Of a stretch of 64,000 bases of DNA, positions 23,813-37,079 are shown one piece after another (position 1 is the first letter of the stretch; each line of letters starts with the position of its first letter). The notes beneath the pieces were generated by a model. That model was not told where the DNA came from, searched no databases, and saw nothing but the letters and a program-made list of their open reading frames with translations. The position numbers were made by a program, and so were the translations under genes. Origin of the DNA: Cacajao melanocephalus (Eukaryota; Chordata; Mammalia; Primates; Pitheciidae); assembly GCA_963573385.1 (NCBI GenBank), contig CAUYLG010066169.1, forward strand, positions 62,001-126,000, read 5' to 3'.

Positions 23813-26504
23813 AGCAGTAAGAAAAAGCATGTGCAGGCAATAACCAAGACCAAAAATGGCAGCTGGAGAATGAGGGAGAAGGTAAAGTTGGGACTTTAGT
23901 ACGTGGCTGGGGAAAATTGTAAGAACCCAGTGTAAAAGCAGGAAACAGGACTTCATAAGTGAAATAACTCAGTTAGGTGTTTTCATTTGGTTCTTGTTAA
24001 GACAAGAGGCAACCTTCAGGATGAGTTGCCTTAAGCCCTTATTTAAAAAAATGAGTAAGCTCTTTGTGTGTGTAGAGAATGATCCTACAGAATAGAACAA
24101 AGGAAATACAGAGCCCTGGGGTATTTGCAGTTGTATGATAGCAATTACATAAAATAAAAAATGCACAGTTTGCAGTATATATAACTTCTAGAAAGATTCA
24201 TAAGAATCTGTAATGGTGGTTCATGGTTTTTTGGTTAGTAATAATGTTGGTGGTGATGGAAAACTAGGCAAAAAGGAGAAAGGGTTGGAAGGAAGACATT
24301 CACTTACACCTATGAATTGATATATTACCTATGGAAAAAATCAAAGATATATGTTTTAAAAAGAATATCTTGCTTGGGGATTTTATATACTGGTAAATTA
24401 GATTGTGTGTTTTGGAAAGGATATGTGATCAAGTGAGCAGTCACCTTATATAATAGAAGGAAACATTTTATTTTAACTAGTTTCAACTATGCATTGTCCG
24501 TAATTTGTGTTTAATTTTTAAGTTAAAACTTCAACTCATAAAATTAAATGTGTGAGGTGAGTCTAGGATAGGGAATTCTTGGAGAATTAAAATAAATTGT
24601 AATCCACCCACTTTTGGGGCTGTGTGGAACTCTGTTTTTTGCTACATTTAGCAGTGTAGTTCAAATTCAGGAACGAACCTGGCTGGATGAGCAAACTTTT
24701 TGTATGTAAAACGTCAAGTAAATTTTATGTGGTAATAACTATGATAGGGCTCTTCCTACTTGTGTTTTCTTTTCTGGTTACTGTCTGTAATGTTTGGGTT
24801 TAAAGTCACCAACAAATCAACTCACCAACTTAACCAAATAGAGCAAAACAAACCAGAAAGGATAGACAAAGATGATGGTGATAAACATTTGTATGTACAT
24901 TGCTGCTCAGGATGAGTTTTGTCTGACACATTTTTTACATAAAATCACAGCAGCTTACAATACCAATTCATGGTTCATTAAAGACCTTTCTCCTGCCTCT
25001 AGTTCTCATTGAGGTCAGCGAGGACAAAAACGGAAATGGATTTTAGAGTGATGGTGAGCAGGCTCTTGCTATGAATGGAATCCCATTCACCATGACTGAA
25101 GGATTGATTTGCATGAGTTGTGGAAGCAGCATTGACTTTAAGTGTTGAGTTCAACTTTTGGAAGAACTAGAAATCCTATTGGAGTATTGATGTATATTCA
25201 GATGTTACTATGTCAAGCCAATGCTAAAATTATGGTCAACCAATATAGTTTAGCAAGGTAAAAGAAATAGCTTTGGTTAAGAAGTTATAAAGAAAATATT
25301 TTAAAAAAATTTTTAGATTTAATTCTGATTCTGGCATTTCCTCATTTTATTTTCATCCTCAGTAACTTTAATGTCTCAGTTGTTACCATCTCAGAAATGG
25401 GGATACCAATGCTGCTTCGTAAAGATACTAAAAGAAACCATGTAAATGTTACTGCAGTCATTCTGCAAGAAGAAGATATTAAAATTTCGAAAAATTTATG
25501 TCTATGTGAAAACATTTTTCATTGGATTTATTAATAACTCTAATATTTTACCTCTTTTTTTGAGTAATGTTTTTTATAGACACACCAATAACTTACTTCA
25601 TTGCTCTTTCGGAGACATTCTCATTGAAAATCAGCAATGTTCCTTTCTTTATTTCAAAGTTCTCTTTTGAGTTTTTAAACATCTCTCTCCGTTTTTTTAA
25701 TCTAAAGCTACTTTGGAGTCTTTTTCCTCTCCTAAAATGTAGGATAGGTTCATGCAAGAGAATTTTCCCCAGTGCTCCAGTCTTGTTTATAATAGTAAAT
25801 TCTTTTTAAATTTTATAGCTGGTATCTCCAAGGGTTCACAATTAAACATTAATATGTTGGGGTTGAGCTACCCAATACCAGCTTTTGAGGAAAAGAACCA
25901 AATGATCAGTAAGCCAACCAAAGGTAAAAGCTGTTAAATACTCTGAGATTCTAGCTATTTATCATTGGTGTTTTGGTAATTGTGATTTATTGGGGAAGTT
26001 ACAAAGCTCTGAGTTCTCCCAGCTTCCACTTCTGTATTGTGGTCCAAGCTTACTGCTTTTGTTTGTGACATAAATCATGTCTGGATACCAAAGATTCCAG
26101 ATCTGCTAACCTCTAGGCTTTTTGTTTTATTTTTTTCCCTATTCTTTGTGTTTCCTTTTTAGGAAATGTTGATGATGCAGTGATTATAGGCATTTTATTT
26201 CTTTTATGCCTATTTCTAAAAATAGGATCTAGAAATATTATTTTGGATATAAAGGATACGAGGAGACAGGTGAGCTTCAAACTTATGGCATTTGACTTTT
26301 TTCTGTCCTTTTAAAAAAAACCCTTTTTGGATCATTTTGAATGAGAACCACTTAAATCAAAAACTTGTTTTCTTCTGAAATCCTGGCAATAAAGTAGATA
26401 ATTAGAAAATTAGCGTTCTAAATATTGCTTTGAGAAGTTACAGTTTGCAGTTTCTGTTCTTTTCGGAACTCTTCTTGAATTCTTTGCCTTAAAATTTTTA
26501 CTTC
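23813..26504. other. Unassigned, apparently single-copy DNA
   Basis: About 2.7 kb, AT-rich, with no family recognised and no supported gene. Confidence 0.5.
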
Positions 26505-26795
26505 CTAGGGTCTTTTCTGTCATTCACAGTTCACTTCTAATGCCATTTCCTCCAAGAGGCCTTTCTAGTACTTTCTAAGGTTGTACGCTGATATTGTTCT
26601 CTATTACATTCTTTTTTCTGTCAATTTCTGAAATTATCTTACTTACTTATTTTCTCTGTCATTTTCTGTATCATCTTAGTAGAAGGAAACCTCTGTATGG
26701 GCAGTCCTGACATCCTTGCTTTCAGTTGTATCTTCACAGCACAGTCCAGGACTCAGTATGCAGTAGATATTCAGTAAATATTTGAATGAATTCAA
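26505..26795 (+). mobile_element. L2 LINE 3' end, forward strand
   Basis: CCTCCAAGAGGCCTTTCTAG, the GTAGAAGGAAACCTCTGTATGG-type block, CAGCACAGTCCAGGACTCAG and GTAGATATTCAGTAAATATTTGAATGAATT match the L2 3' UTR with its terminal short repeat. Confidence 0.7.
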
Positions 26796-27039
26796 TACAT
26801 AAATGAATTGAAGTTAGAAATAAAATCTTCCCTGCAGTTTACTGCATGTGTAATCTTGAACATATTATTTCATCCCATTCACCTTGCATCTTCTTTTGAA
26901 ACATAGAGTTAAGTGTTGTGATTTCAAAGGTTCCTTTAAGGTAGAGAAGTGCTATACCTTTAACTTTGAAAATTCCATTTAATTAGTATTGCTTATAGTA
27001 AGAAAGCCCATTAGTTGTGTCACTTTACTAATGGATGTT
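26796..27039. other. Unassigned DNA
   Basis: Nothing recognised between the L2 end and the Alu target site. Confidence 0.4.
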
Positions 27040-27054
27040 TGCAAGTATATTTTA

Positions 27055-27359
27055 TTTTTATTTATTTTATTTTTATTGAGACAGAATCTCACTCTGTTGC
27101 CCAGGCTAGAGTGCAGTGATTTGATCTTGGCTCACTGGCAGCCTCTGCCTCCCAGGTTCCAGTGATTCTCATGCCTTAGCCTCCTGAGTAGCTAGAATCA
27201 TAGGTACGAGCCACCACACCTGGCAATTTTTTGTATTTTTAGTAGATATGGGGTTTCACTATGTTGGTCAAACTGGTCTTGAACTCCTAACCTCAGGTCA
27301 TTTACCCGCCTCAGCCTCCCAAGGTGCTGGGATTACAGGCGTGAACCCCTGTGTCTGGC
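27055..27359 (-). mobile_element. Alu element (AluS-like), reverse strand, full length
   Basis: TTTATT-rich tail, GAGACAGAATCTCACTCTG, TAGTAGATATGGGGTTTCACT and GCTGGGATTACAGGCGTGAAC. The duplication TGCAAGTATATTTTA lies at 27040-27054 and 27360-27374 (15 bp, exact; the first T overlaps the Alu terminus). Confidence 0.95.
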
Positions 27360-27374
27360 TGCAAGTATATTTTA

Positions 27375-27934
27375 GTTGACTTACTGTTTTACTTTGCTTT
27401 TGAGAGATAATTGTCCTGATTTATATTTTTTCTCAGTGGATACTTTCTGTTATAATGTTGACCTGACATCATGCTCTGAAGATAAAAAGTCACTGTTTAA
27501 AAGGATACCTATTTCTGGTGACCTGCTGTCAGGACCTAAACAAATTTGGCTTAGTGCCACTGAAGTTATGCTTGAGAGATGTTACTGAATCTCTCATTTA
27601 TTCTAAATGACACTTGGGACTCATTATTGGAAATCATCACTAATACCTACTCTTTATATTTTCCATGACTCAGAATTTAAAGCCTAGATTTCAAGTGACT
27701 AAAACCAATAGATGACAACTGACTTTTTCTTCTCTTTTCTTTAATCCAACTATAGCTGTACATGCACATTCTTAAGATATAAATAATCTTAATAACACTG
27801 TTTAAAATAGGATAAGGAATCCAGACTTTTTTATTCCATTTTCATGTTACTTTTCTCCTGGGTACATATCAAGTTATTGCGATCTAATGTCACATACATA
27901 TATACACAATTTATTTATTAATCTTGATTTTTCT
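27375..27934. other. Unassigned DNA
   Basis: No family recognised. Confidence 0.4.
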
Positions 27935-28090
27935 GTTTCTCACCAGTACATTATAATTTCCACAACAAAGACTGTTTCCATTTTTGTTTGATGGTTCCCT
28001 GTTGGGTGCCTAGCTCCAATGTTCTGTGTGTCTACTGTGTTATCTGTCACATAGTAGAAATACAGCAAATGATTGTTTAATGAATAAATG
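27935..28090 (+). mobile_element. L2 LINE 3' end, forward strand
   Basis: CTGTTGGGTGCCTAGCTCC, TGTCACATAGTAGAAATACAGC and GATTGTTTAATGAATAAATG are the terminal L2 motifs. Confidence 0.6.
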
Positions 28091-30839
28091 AGTCTTTTCA
28101 GGCATAATTTCTAGATAGTTCTTTTTACTTAATCTATTGTTAGAAAAGCAGGTCCAATATTAATGACTTCTTATTGTCTCTACTTTTAAGTTGGGAATCT
28201 ATGAACAAATTACAATTCAACAAAAATAAATCAGTGACTGTGCTTGAACTTCAGTTTGTCATCATTTAGTGCACACTATCTGTACATTATGATTTTATTT
28301 TGGAATGGGAATTAAGAAAAGTATAAGAAGATACTTAAGTTAGCTTGAATGCAAAAAGTCAACCTTACCTGATTCTAATGAATAAGAGAGAGTGCACTTA
28401 AAAAATCATTATGCTTCCATTGGTATATAATTAAATGATCCCATATAAAGGGCCTCTTATTTTAAAAATTCCTCATTAAGAAAGAGGAAAGACATTGAGT
28501 CTATTCTTTTTACCACCATACTTCTTTCTATCTTACCTATGAAGTAGGAGAAGAAGGTTTGATTTGGTTTAGACATGAGTTAAAATATCCATAAATTTGA
28601 TTTTTTTCAGTATAATTTGAGCTTTTTGAGTGGCAAACACTCCCTCCTTCCTTTCCTCGTATTTAACTAGATTTGGCTCAGGAGGAAGTGCATGTTGAGC
28701 AGCATTTCTTTCTTTCCAGTAAATCAAATTAAGAGTTGTTCAACATTGCAAGCAGGATGGGGGAGCTCTGTGAAGCTTTTATTCCAGAAGAACATGACAT
28801 GTGCTATTCACAAGACTCTAGTAAGCAGAACAACAAAGGGAGCTAAAGAGCAAATTGCCAGGACTTAATAAAAATCAGAATGACCTTTCTTTCTTACAGG
28901 AAAGGGTCACTGATCCCAAACATGCTATTGGCACCACCAAGAAAAAAAATGAGTACATGGACTCGGAAAAGTGAATTTTAGGTTAGTTAAACTGAAACCA
29001 CCTGTTGTCTCCAATTCTTTAATTAAAAAAAAAAAACTCAAAGCTTTAGAAATCCTAGATTATGAGACGCTATTTTGGGAGTTACATGAGGCAAAAGCAA
29101 TAATTTCTCCTTCCAAAACACATCCCATTTATTCATTTAGTCATTCATTCATTTATTCAACCAGGGCCCATCACCTACTAGACAGAATAACCTGGAAATA
29201 ATTACAGCAAAATAACAAATGTCTTAACAAAAATGTGAACGAGACACACGAAAGGATTTGGTTAACTTTGCCTGCAAAATTTAGAGAAGGCTTTTGTCAG
29301 AGAGTGACATTCCACCCATGCTGTAAAGAATGAGGATTTTTCAGCAAGACAATGTGGAAAGAACATATTGAGTAAAAGGAAATGGCTTTTCTTACAGCAA
29401 TTAAGATGAAAAAGAGCAAGTCAAAAATGTGCAGTTTTCTTGGTTCATGAGAAAGGTTGTTATACCATTATCCTGAATGCTAATCTTAAATTTTCTTCTC
29501 ACAATTATATGACTGCTTTTCATGTCTAGCTCAACTGAGTCTCCAGTAACCAAAGTCAGATGATTAGAACCAGAGAGTCAGGGAGAAATATTTTCAATGG
29601 GAATCATTTATTTGGATCACTATGGTGAAGCAATGTGTTTACTGACTGGCCAGTTAAATAGCCTAAATGTTCTGTAAGCATTTCCAGGATGGATATTCAC
29701 GATAGCTGGTCCTCCCATGGTTGAAATGCTGCTGTTTCCCCATTACTGGTAGTGGAATGTCTTGATTAATATCTCTCACTTTTCTTTGTTCTACCTCCTG
29801 GGTGGTTTGGCCATTACTTCATGGGAATTCAACCGTTGCTTGGTAGAAATATTTGTACAGTTAGGACAACTCATCTATTCTTTTGTAAGAGATATTTGTT
29901 TGCTCCCTTCACTCTTTCTGACCTCTTGACTCCTTTCTCAGCGGCTTTCACCTTTTTCCCATCACCTTCTTCCCATTCCCCCAAAAGGAGCTCAGACTCG
30001 TCCATGCCAAGATCCAGGATCTTGGTTTTTCTTAATCCTTATTATTTACTCAGTATTGTAGATACGATAATATTAAATGAAACTTCAAAATCTGGTTACT
30101 CTTGCTTAATGCTTTAGGAAAATATAATCGTTTGAGTTTTAGGTTTACAATAGAAGTGTTTTATTGCGTGGAAGTACTAATAACAATGCCTCCTACTTTT
30201 TATGATAACAGTGTTTTATATTATTTTATAATAATGTTAAATTTATCTTAATACATCTTCCTAAATTAGTGTAACACCATAAAATCATAATTAATACAAT
30301 GGAATATTAATCTTTACACATAGCTTATCAGCATACACTTACACATAGGGGATGAAAAGGGAAAAACAATTATGCAGAATATTTTTATGTTTATAATATT
30401 CATCAAATCTAAACTTAAATTATGACAATTATTACTTATGTCCATCAACATTCATTTCCATGAATGAAACATTTGCATTTTCACTTTCCTTACAAATTCC
30501 TAAATATTTGAAATAGAATACAGCCTACTAATTTAGCTAGGAAATGGAGAAAAGATACTTTCTCAAAATATAAACAAAGATTTTAAAAAGTCCTTATGTT
30601 TATAAAACAAGTAGATGTCAATCATATTTAAAATGGTATATTTAAGTTATCCCATTTTGTATCCATATTTAAACATAATTAAATAGGAGTCATTAGTTTG
30701 GCATGTACATTTAAATTCAGTGGCATTGTTTAGCTGGAAAAAAATTGTACCCTGTAAGCATATTTTTTTGTGTGTGATGCAACTTAATTTCATAGATCCT
30801 TATTTCCATAGAATCATTAATTTTTTAACGTTACAGAAT
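28091..30839. other. Unassigned, apparently single-copy DNA
   Basis: About 2.75 kb with no repeat family I can name and no gene. Very AT-rich from 30120 to 30840. Confidence 0.5.
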
Positions 30840-31070
30840 AGTTAACATTTACTTTGTATAGGTTCCATTCTAAGTCTTTTTTATGTTTGTCTACTTGTTC
30901 AATAATCAAAACAACTCTCTGAGGAAGGTACTATGAACCTCTGTTTCGCAGATAAGGAAACCGAGTCACAGAGGAGTTTAGGTCCAGGTCATATAGGTGG
31001 CAAGTGGCCAAACGGGCTTTCAGCCTCAGCTCTCTGCAGAGTTTCTGCTATTAACCACTGAACTCTATTG
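30840..31070 (-). mobile_element. MIR SINE, reverse strand
   Basis: CTCTGAGGAAGGTACTATGA, CGCAGATAAGGAAACCGAGT, CACAGAGGAGTTTAGG and TTCTGCTATTAACCACTGAAC are in reverse MIR order. Confidence 0.82.
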
Positions 31071-31214
31071 TTTTTGGTAGTTAGAAATATAACTGGAATG
31101 CTCCTTCTAAATTAGCTATTTTAGGAAACTTTAATGAGTGATAGAGAAGTATATATAGGATTGTGACCAATAGAAAAATGGAGGAGGCAGGTATGAACTT
31201 TACATTTAATGGGC

Positions 31215-31340
31215 GTTTTACTTAGTTCAGGTCTTATTTCTCTGGTCTTGGTTTCTTCATCTGTGAGCCAGGAATAATGATATAAACTTCATCAGGTAAT
31301 TTAAAAGAGCCATTAAGATAAGATTAGCTATTTGTAATCT
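31215..31340 (+). mobile_element. MIR-like fragment, forward strand
   Basis: TTGGTTTCTTCATCTGTGAG and GGAATAATGATATAAACTTCATC resemble the forward MIR core. Weak. Confidence 0.5.
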
Positions 31341-31799
31341 GCAAAGAAGGTTTTTTGAAGGAGAAATTTTTATTAATACAAAACTCAAGGCATGTGCATC
31401 CTGCTTCTGCTGCACTGAAAATGTGCACGTCTTTGTAGTTTCTGTTGTTGTTGATAGTGGAGGTCAATGAAAACTGTATGTCCAATTAAGATGGAGCCAT
31501 TTTAGATGCCTGGAGACCCTTAGGAGTTGTTGAAGAATTAACAAATTTGTATTTTTTTTCTTTTACAGACAATTAGAGTATAATAAATATTTTGGCTTCT
31601 TTCCTGGTTAAAATAATCAGTTTGATCCATTTCTATTTCTCCAAGCATCTCAAGGTTATGTATGTGATAACTTCAGAAACTTTCAAGGTCTACCACTGAC
31701 AATTTCATTAGAAGGGATATGATGACAACTCAAAAAAAAATCTCATTTAAACATCTATTTAGCCTAGTATTTCCCTGATCCTTTTTTGTAAGTAATGTG
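31341..31799. other. Unassigned DNA
   Basis: Nothing recognised. Confidence 0.4.
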
Positions 31800-32181
31800 A
31801 CAGGAATGAATAAAATGAGTTACCTCCCTCAAGAGTTAAGCATGTTTGCAGACAGATCTTTAATCTTTAAGCTTTTTTGTACCATTGGCTGGATAAATAT
31901 GGCAATAGTTGGATATTATTGGAGGAAAGAGAAGAGTCTTTAAGACAGGCTTCTCAGAGGAGGTGAAACTTGATCTGAGATTGAGAGACGAATGAGGCAG
32001 CACAGCAGTGGTCGGGTGGAAAGGTGTTCTGTCCAAGGGTTCAGCCTGTACAATGGAATGGAGATAAGAACCATCTCGCCATTTGAGAGACTGAAGCATC
32101 TAGTATGCCTGGAATGAGGGACTTATGAGAGAGCAGGAAGAGACAAGATTAGTGATATTGGCAGGTCTAGACCTTTAGCGC
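31800..32181 (-). mobile_element. L2 LINE fragment, reverse strand (left of the MST insertion)
   Basis: GGAATGAATAAAATGAGTTACC, CAGAGGAGGTGAAACTTGATCTGAG and GGTGGAAAGGTGTTCTGTCC follow the reverse L2 3' region. The same element resumes to the right of the MST LTR. Confidence 0.65.
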
Positions 32182-32537
32182 TGATATGGTTTGGCTCTGT
32201 GTCTCCATCCAAATCTCACCTTAATTGTAATAATCCCCACATGTCAAGGGTGGGATCTGGTGGAGATAAATGAATCATGGGGGCAGTTTCCCCCATATTG
32301 TTCTCATAATAGTGTATGAGTTCTCACAAGATCTGATGGTCTGACAAGGGGCTTCATCCTTCTCTTGGTACTCGTTCTCTTTCCTGCCACCCTGTGAAGA
32401 GGTGCCTTCCACCATGATTGTAAGTTTCCTGAGGCCTCCCCACCCATGCAGAACTGTGAGTCAATTAAACCTCTTTTCTTCAGAAATTACCCAGTCTTGG
32501 GTATTTCTTCCTAGCAGCTTGAGAACGTACTAATACA
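32182..32537 (+). mobile_element. MST-type solo LTR (ERVL-MaLR), inside L2
   Basis: TGATATGGTTTGGCTCTGTG, GAATCATGGGGGCAGTTTCC, CACAAGATCTGATGGTCTGAC, CACCATGATTGTAAGTTTCC, ATTACCCAGTCTTGGGTA and the end GTACTAATACA. Flanks AGCGC (32177-32181) and AGTAC (32538-32542) differ only by two CpG-type transitions. Confidence 0.95.
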
Positions 32538-32542
32538 AGTAC

Positions 32543-32990
32543 CTTGGACTCTCACCTACTGTTAGAACTTGATTCTAAAATCTGCAGTCATTAAAAGATG
32601 TATAGCCGTTATATTACCAGATTTTCAATTAGAAAATATCACTGTGGCAGTGCAGTAAAGAAATACTGCCCATCTTGAAGGCAAGAGTGGAGAGAAGACT
32701 CCTGTACTAATCCAAGTGAATTGTGATAAGAGCTTGAGAGGAGGATAGATAGAAGAGACATGAAAGATGGAATACTTTTGATTTAGTGATTGCTTGAGGG
32801 CAGGAGAGGATTGAAAGGGTATGAGTGTTTTTGAGTGGTTCCTAGGTTTCTAGCCTGGGCAATTGGAAATGGATAGTAGGATCATTAGCTAAGATAGGAC
32901 AAGAGGGGAGAAGTAATCATGCTCAGGATGGTGTGAATGTTTTTAAAATTCAGGGTAGTAGTTTAGGATCTACATATGGATTTGACGGTA
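32543..32990 (-). mobile_element. L2 LINE fragment, reverse strand (right of the MST insertion)
   Basis: AATATCACTGTGGCAGTGC, CTCCTGTACTAATCCAAGTG, GGAATACTTTTGATTTAGTG, GGTTCCTAGGTTTCTAGCC and GGCAATTGGAAATGGATAG continue the reverse L2 order. Confidence 0.65.
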
Positions 32991-34179
32991 TCTTCTTGCA
33001 TCTTCACTGACTGAACTTCAGCTAGACAAGGATAATGGGACCCTTGAAAGCTTAGATACTCCCACTTCACCTCTTTTGGCCTCTTGAGTTAACACTTCTG
33101 ATCTCTCTAGAACATTGAGAATCAGCTGTATTCCACCCTCAAGATAGAATGAAGGCAACTAGCAATTAAGGCAATTTTTCTCTTCCAAAAGACTGATCTG
33201 GTACTTGTGCAGATATGCTTCATTGGCCTACCATAAGCAGAGTTATAGATAAGAGAACTTTGGTAATTGGTCTTAGCTGATATTATGAACAGCATCAGCA
33301 GCAGTTTTGATGTAACATAATAAATATGGGGTAGGTGTAAGGAAGAGGCAGAGATTTGTATTGACTCTGACTATAACAAAACAGAAGAGATACTAAAATT
33401 TGAGAAGATCCATGTGGTAGCTATGGGGTTGTACTTCTCATCTCTCTTTTCAAGAGAATTGCTATAGGAAACAGTGTTGTCTAGCAGCCTCTGGCTACCA
33501 GAACTTTGAGATCCATTGAGACATTCACAGCAAGGTCACTCTTGCCCCTGGCTGCTCACAACCAATAACTAAGCAGGATGACAGAACTAGATCCAGATCA
33601 GTTCTGTCCAATGTGGGAATCCTCTCCTGGTCATCCTTTGCTTAGGGGCTTTTATTAGCCTGACCAAGACTTTTTCAGAAGTTCGCTATGGTCCCAGACG
33701 CCTCCTACCCAGTTAGTTACCTTCTCACTCTTCTTGCATAGCTGTCAGACCTGCATTGCACTAGACCAAGGGGAAGATGAGTTTGATGAAGTGGGGTTTG
33801 AATGCAGGTTTGGGAGGGAGTGAATCACAACAGGACTTGTATGTTGGATAGAAGCCAAAAATGGCAAGGAGAGAGATGGGCACTGATGGGTCTAAAGGCT
33901 TGGAGTGGAGCTTTGGTGTAAAGTTATTTTTTTGTGTGTGCTAATAGGACACCGAGTCTAGGGAAGAATGTTGTTCTGTGTGTGGTCTGATCAGCAATTG
34001 GCAGCCAGCTGTTGCTCATCCTGAATATAGAACACTGATACAATGTCTTTGACTTGGCAAAGCTCAGAGTTGTTTAAAAAGGCTAATGTAATCAGAACCT
34101 AATAGGATGCTGTCACCAATTCCTTTATGATTCATTGGATCTAATAAGCTCAAATATTTGCCAAATGGCTGCTAGTGCC
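32991..34179. other. Unassigned DNA
   Basis: About 1.2 kb with slightly higher GC than its surroundings. No family, exon or gene recognised. Confidence 0.45.
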
Positions 34180-34555
34180 CATCCATTTTCACGTTCCCTT
34201 CTTCCTGGTCACACATCTAGACTACATGTTCCAGTCTTCCCTCCAAGTTAGGTGCAGTCAGGTGACTGAGTTCCACCCAGTGGAGTTGACAGAAATGATG
34301 TATATCACTTATGGGTTTGGCCCACTAAAATTTCCCGAACCCCTTTCTCTAACTGCTGTTGGAATGGGGAGATCAGAGGACTTGGTGGAGTGAGAGTCAA
34401 AAGGAGCTGAGCAGAGTCTTCTCTTTTCACTGCCCTCAAATAACTCACATTGCAGTGGGACATTAAATAATGAATTTTTATTGTATTAAACTAGTGAGAA
34501 TTGGGAGTTATTTACTATAGCAATGGTCTTACCTAACTGATACAGTATCTGTTGA
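34180..34555 (+). mobile_element. LTR-like ancient mammalian repeat, family unassigned
   Basis: TTAGGTGCAGTCAGGTGACTG, AGTGGAGTTGACAGAAATGATG, TATTAAACTAGTGAGAATTGGG and the ending CTAACTGATACAG resemble a family of old LTR-type repeats whose copies end in a CTGATACAG motif. I cannot name it. Confidence 0.45.
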
Positions 34556-35594
34556 AACTATGTTTGTTGTTTTGAGCATGTGGCAAGCTCTATAGAGGTT
34601 TGGAGCAAAGCCATATTTCCTCAGCAAGTAATTGTTTTTTAAAGGAGACCGACCCTAGCTTGTTACTGGGACCTCATAGAGATTAAATGCAAGGTGACCA
34701 TGCTATCCAAGCTATGTCCATCATGCATTCAGACTCATATGATTGACAGAGCCATGAAGCCAAGTGTTCCCATAGGTGCTCCTTCATCAAGTAGAAATTG
34801 AATTCATGGAACACAACTCAGGCATGTCCTATGGCACAAGGTGGCTAATAGTCCCACAATGCCTATTTTTGCCACACTGCAAAATACTATTATGGCCTCA
34901 AAAGCAGTTTCCAAATGACAGTGGAGATAAAAACAGATTCATTTGAGATTATTCAACATGATATGCTGGCACCAGTATTGCAACCTGCTGCACGGTTGCC
35001 CCTGAGAGCAGTCAGGGAAAAGAAATCCTCTAGGTCAGTAGAATGTTTCATACTTACTATATTTTGCGCTCATAGATGAAGCAGATACCCTCAAAACATA
35101 TTCTCTATATTATGAATATTCTTTAAATAGTAATTGGATAATATCAAAGGAATACACACCCATATATAAAGAGCAGACCGCTAAAAGTCACAATTTTGAA
35201 GGTGGAAGATTAAAAAGTAGAAATTCTTGAGGGTGACTGGATATTACTGTTAATTTCAAAATATTTTTGGTTTTAGTTACTGTTTTCAAAATGCCAGTAA
35301 ATTGTGTAGTCATTTCAATCATTCATGCCTAAAAATTTCCCCATAGTAATAACATATTTGCTAGGACACTGTTACAAAAGAAATGGAAAGAAGTTTTATT
35401 AAACATCTACAGAAGAACTGTGAAATTAAAGAACTTGGCTGCTTTGTGATATGTTTATTCCTTTCTCTTTGTGACAAAGGCATTTTCCTCACCAGTGTTT
35501 TTTTAAAAAAGAGTGCTGTGATGTATATTTAAACTCAGGAGTTATACTCATTTAAACAGCCAAATACGACTCCCATAAGAAATGTGTTGCAATC
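34556..35594. other. Unassigned DNA
   Basis: Nothing recognised. Confidence 0.4.
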
Positions 35595-36080
35595 ATGGGT
35601 GTATCAGACAGTGTTATTAATGGCAAGCAATAGAAATAAACTAAGTAATAAAGAAATTTGTTAGGAAATAGGCAACAGCTCATAAACTCTTCAAGAGGAC
35701 GAGATCTGATCTGTGGGATATGCAACCAGGAGCAATGCCCTGAAGTACACATAAAGCTATTACAGCATTACCACTGCACACAATCATGGCGCCCAGTGCC
35801 ATCAACACCACTGCTGGGTATTTCTGTCCCTACAAACTGAATGCAGGTGCTCATTCTGTTGCTCCTGCACTGTCCCCAGCCCACAAAAATGGATTCTGTG
35901 TGGTCTCTGTTTTCTTGCATATTTATCATGGAATTCATTGTTCAGGGAAGATATATCTGATTATGGGAGCCTGGGTTATAAGTCTGTGCCATAGCTTCTT
36001 AGATTCTATGTTGAGAAGTAGTCTTTTCCATAGGACAGACATGTATCTTGGACATACGGAGGATGATCTAAAGGAATAAA
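35595..36080. other. Possible old dispersed repeat, unassigned
   Basis: TGTATCAGACAGTGTTATTAATGGCAAGC followed by AGAAATTTGTTAGG has the look of an old LTR or MER end read in reverse. The rest is not recognised. Short frames only. Confidence 0.3.
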
Positions 36081-36128
36081 ATATGTCTGCACAGTGGAGT
36101 TTGATTTTGATTTTACTTAGCATAGTTT

Positions 36129-36146
36129 TCTTTTTTTTTTTTTTTA
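36129..36146. repeat. Poly(T) tract
   Basis: An uninterrupted T run of about 16 after TTTTC. Confidence 0.85.
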
Positions 36147-36384
36147 AATAAAAGAATCTCCAATTTCTGAAGTATTTGATAATATCAAAACGTTTTGGGA
36201 GTATAAGACCTGGGTTCAAAGCAAATCTTAGTTCCTTAAGCTCATCAAGCTTCAGTTTTCTCTCATGTGTGTGTCTCTTACTCAAATTCCCACATTAATG
36301 GAAATTTTATTTTATTTTTCTGCTTCATATTGTTCCTGGGATATTCCAATGAAATTATGTGTGTGAGAACAATTTGAAAATTTA

Positions 36385-36605
36385 GATGAAAGGGGTTTAG
36401 AGTCAAACAAAATCAGTTTGAAATTTGAGCTTCATCTGTTATCACATGTATGTCATTAGAGTTGTTATTGAAATTATCTAAGCTTGAGTTCCCAATGTTA
36501 AATGGGGATAACATGGCTACCTTTCAGAATTCTTAGGAATTAAATGGGATAATATGATTAAAAACTTGGAACAGTGCATTACACATAAAAGGAACTCAAC
36601 AGAAG
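36385..36605 (+). mobile_element. MIR SINE, forward strand
   Basis: GGGTTTAGAGTCAAACAAAATC, AATGTTAAATGGGGATAACATGG, TTAGGAATTAAATGGGATAAT and ACTTGGAACAGTGCATTACACATA are in forward MIR order over nearly the full length. Confidence 0.8.
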
Positions 36606-36617
36606 TTCATATTTGTA

Positions 36618-36656
36618 AACACACACACACGGACGCACACACACACACGCACACAA
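36618..36656. repeat. Interrupted (CA)n microsatellite
   Basis: ACACACAC with GGACG and CGC interruptions. The CG steps probably derive from, or mutate with, the repeat. Confidence 0.93.
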
Positions 36657-37068
36657 ATTTAAAGAAGCATGGCAGAGATATTAATGCTTTCCTAGATAAG
36701 AGCTGTTGGAACTGAAATCAACATGAGGATAATTTCCTCTCCTAATAGTAATAATCATTTCTTGTATAGTAGAGTTAGAATAGAAATGAGAAATATGCTA
36801 TTTTTTTAAAAAAACTTCCAAGTAAATTTTCAATTATGAAGTATTTTCATTGATGAAAATATACAGTTATAAATATGTTACCACTGACAAAATCTGCTGA
36901 AGTTTTGAATACAAATAAAATCTAAAAGTACAACCTAACTTTATAAAAAGATAAATAAGGGAAAGGGCGTTGTCATCAAACATCATTTTTAATTTCTCTT
37001 CATCCATGTTTTCTTTTAATTGCTATTTCGCAAACAATAACAATAGTGATTATAATAGAAACCATATT
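36657..37068. other. Unassigned AT-rich DNA
   Basis: Nothing recognised. Confidence 0.4.
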
Positions 37069-37079
37069 CAAAAAAATAC

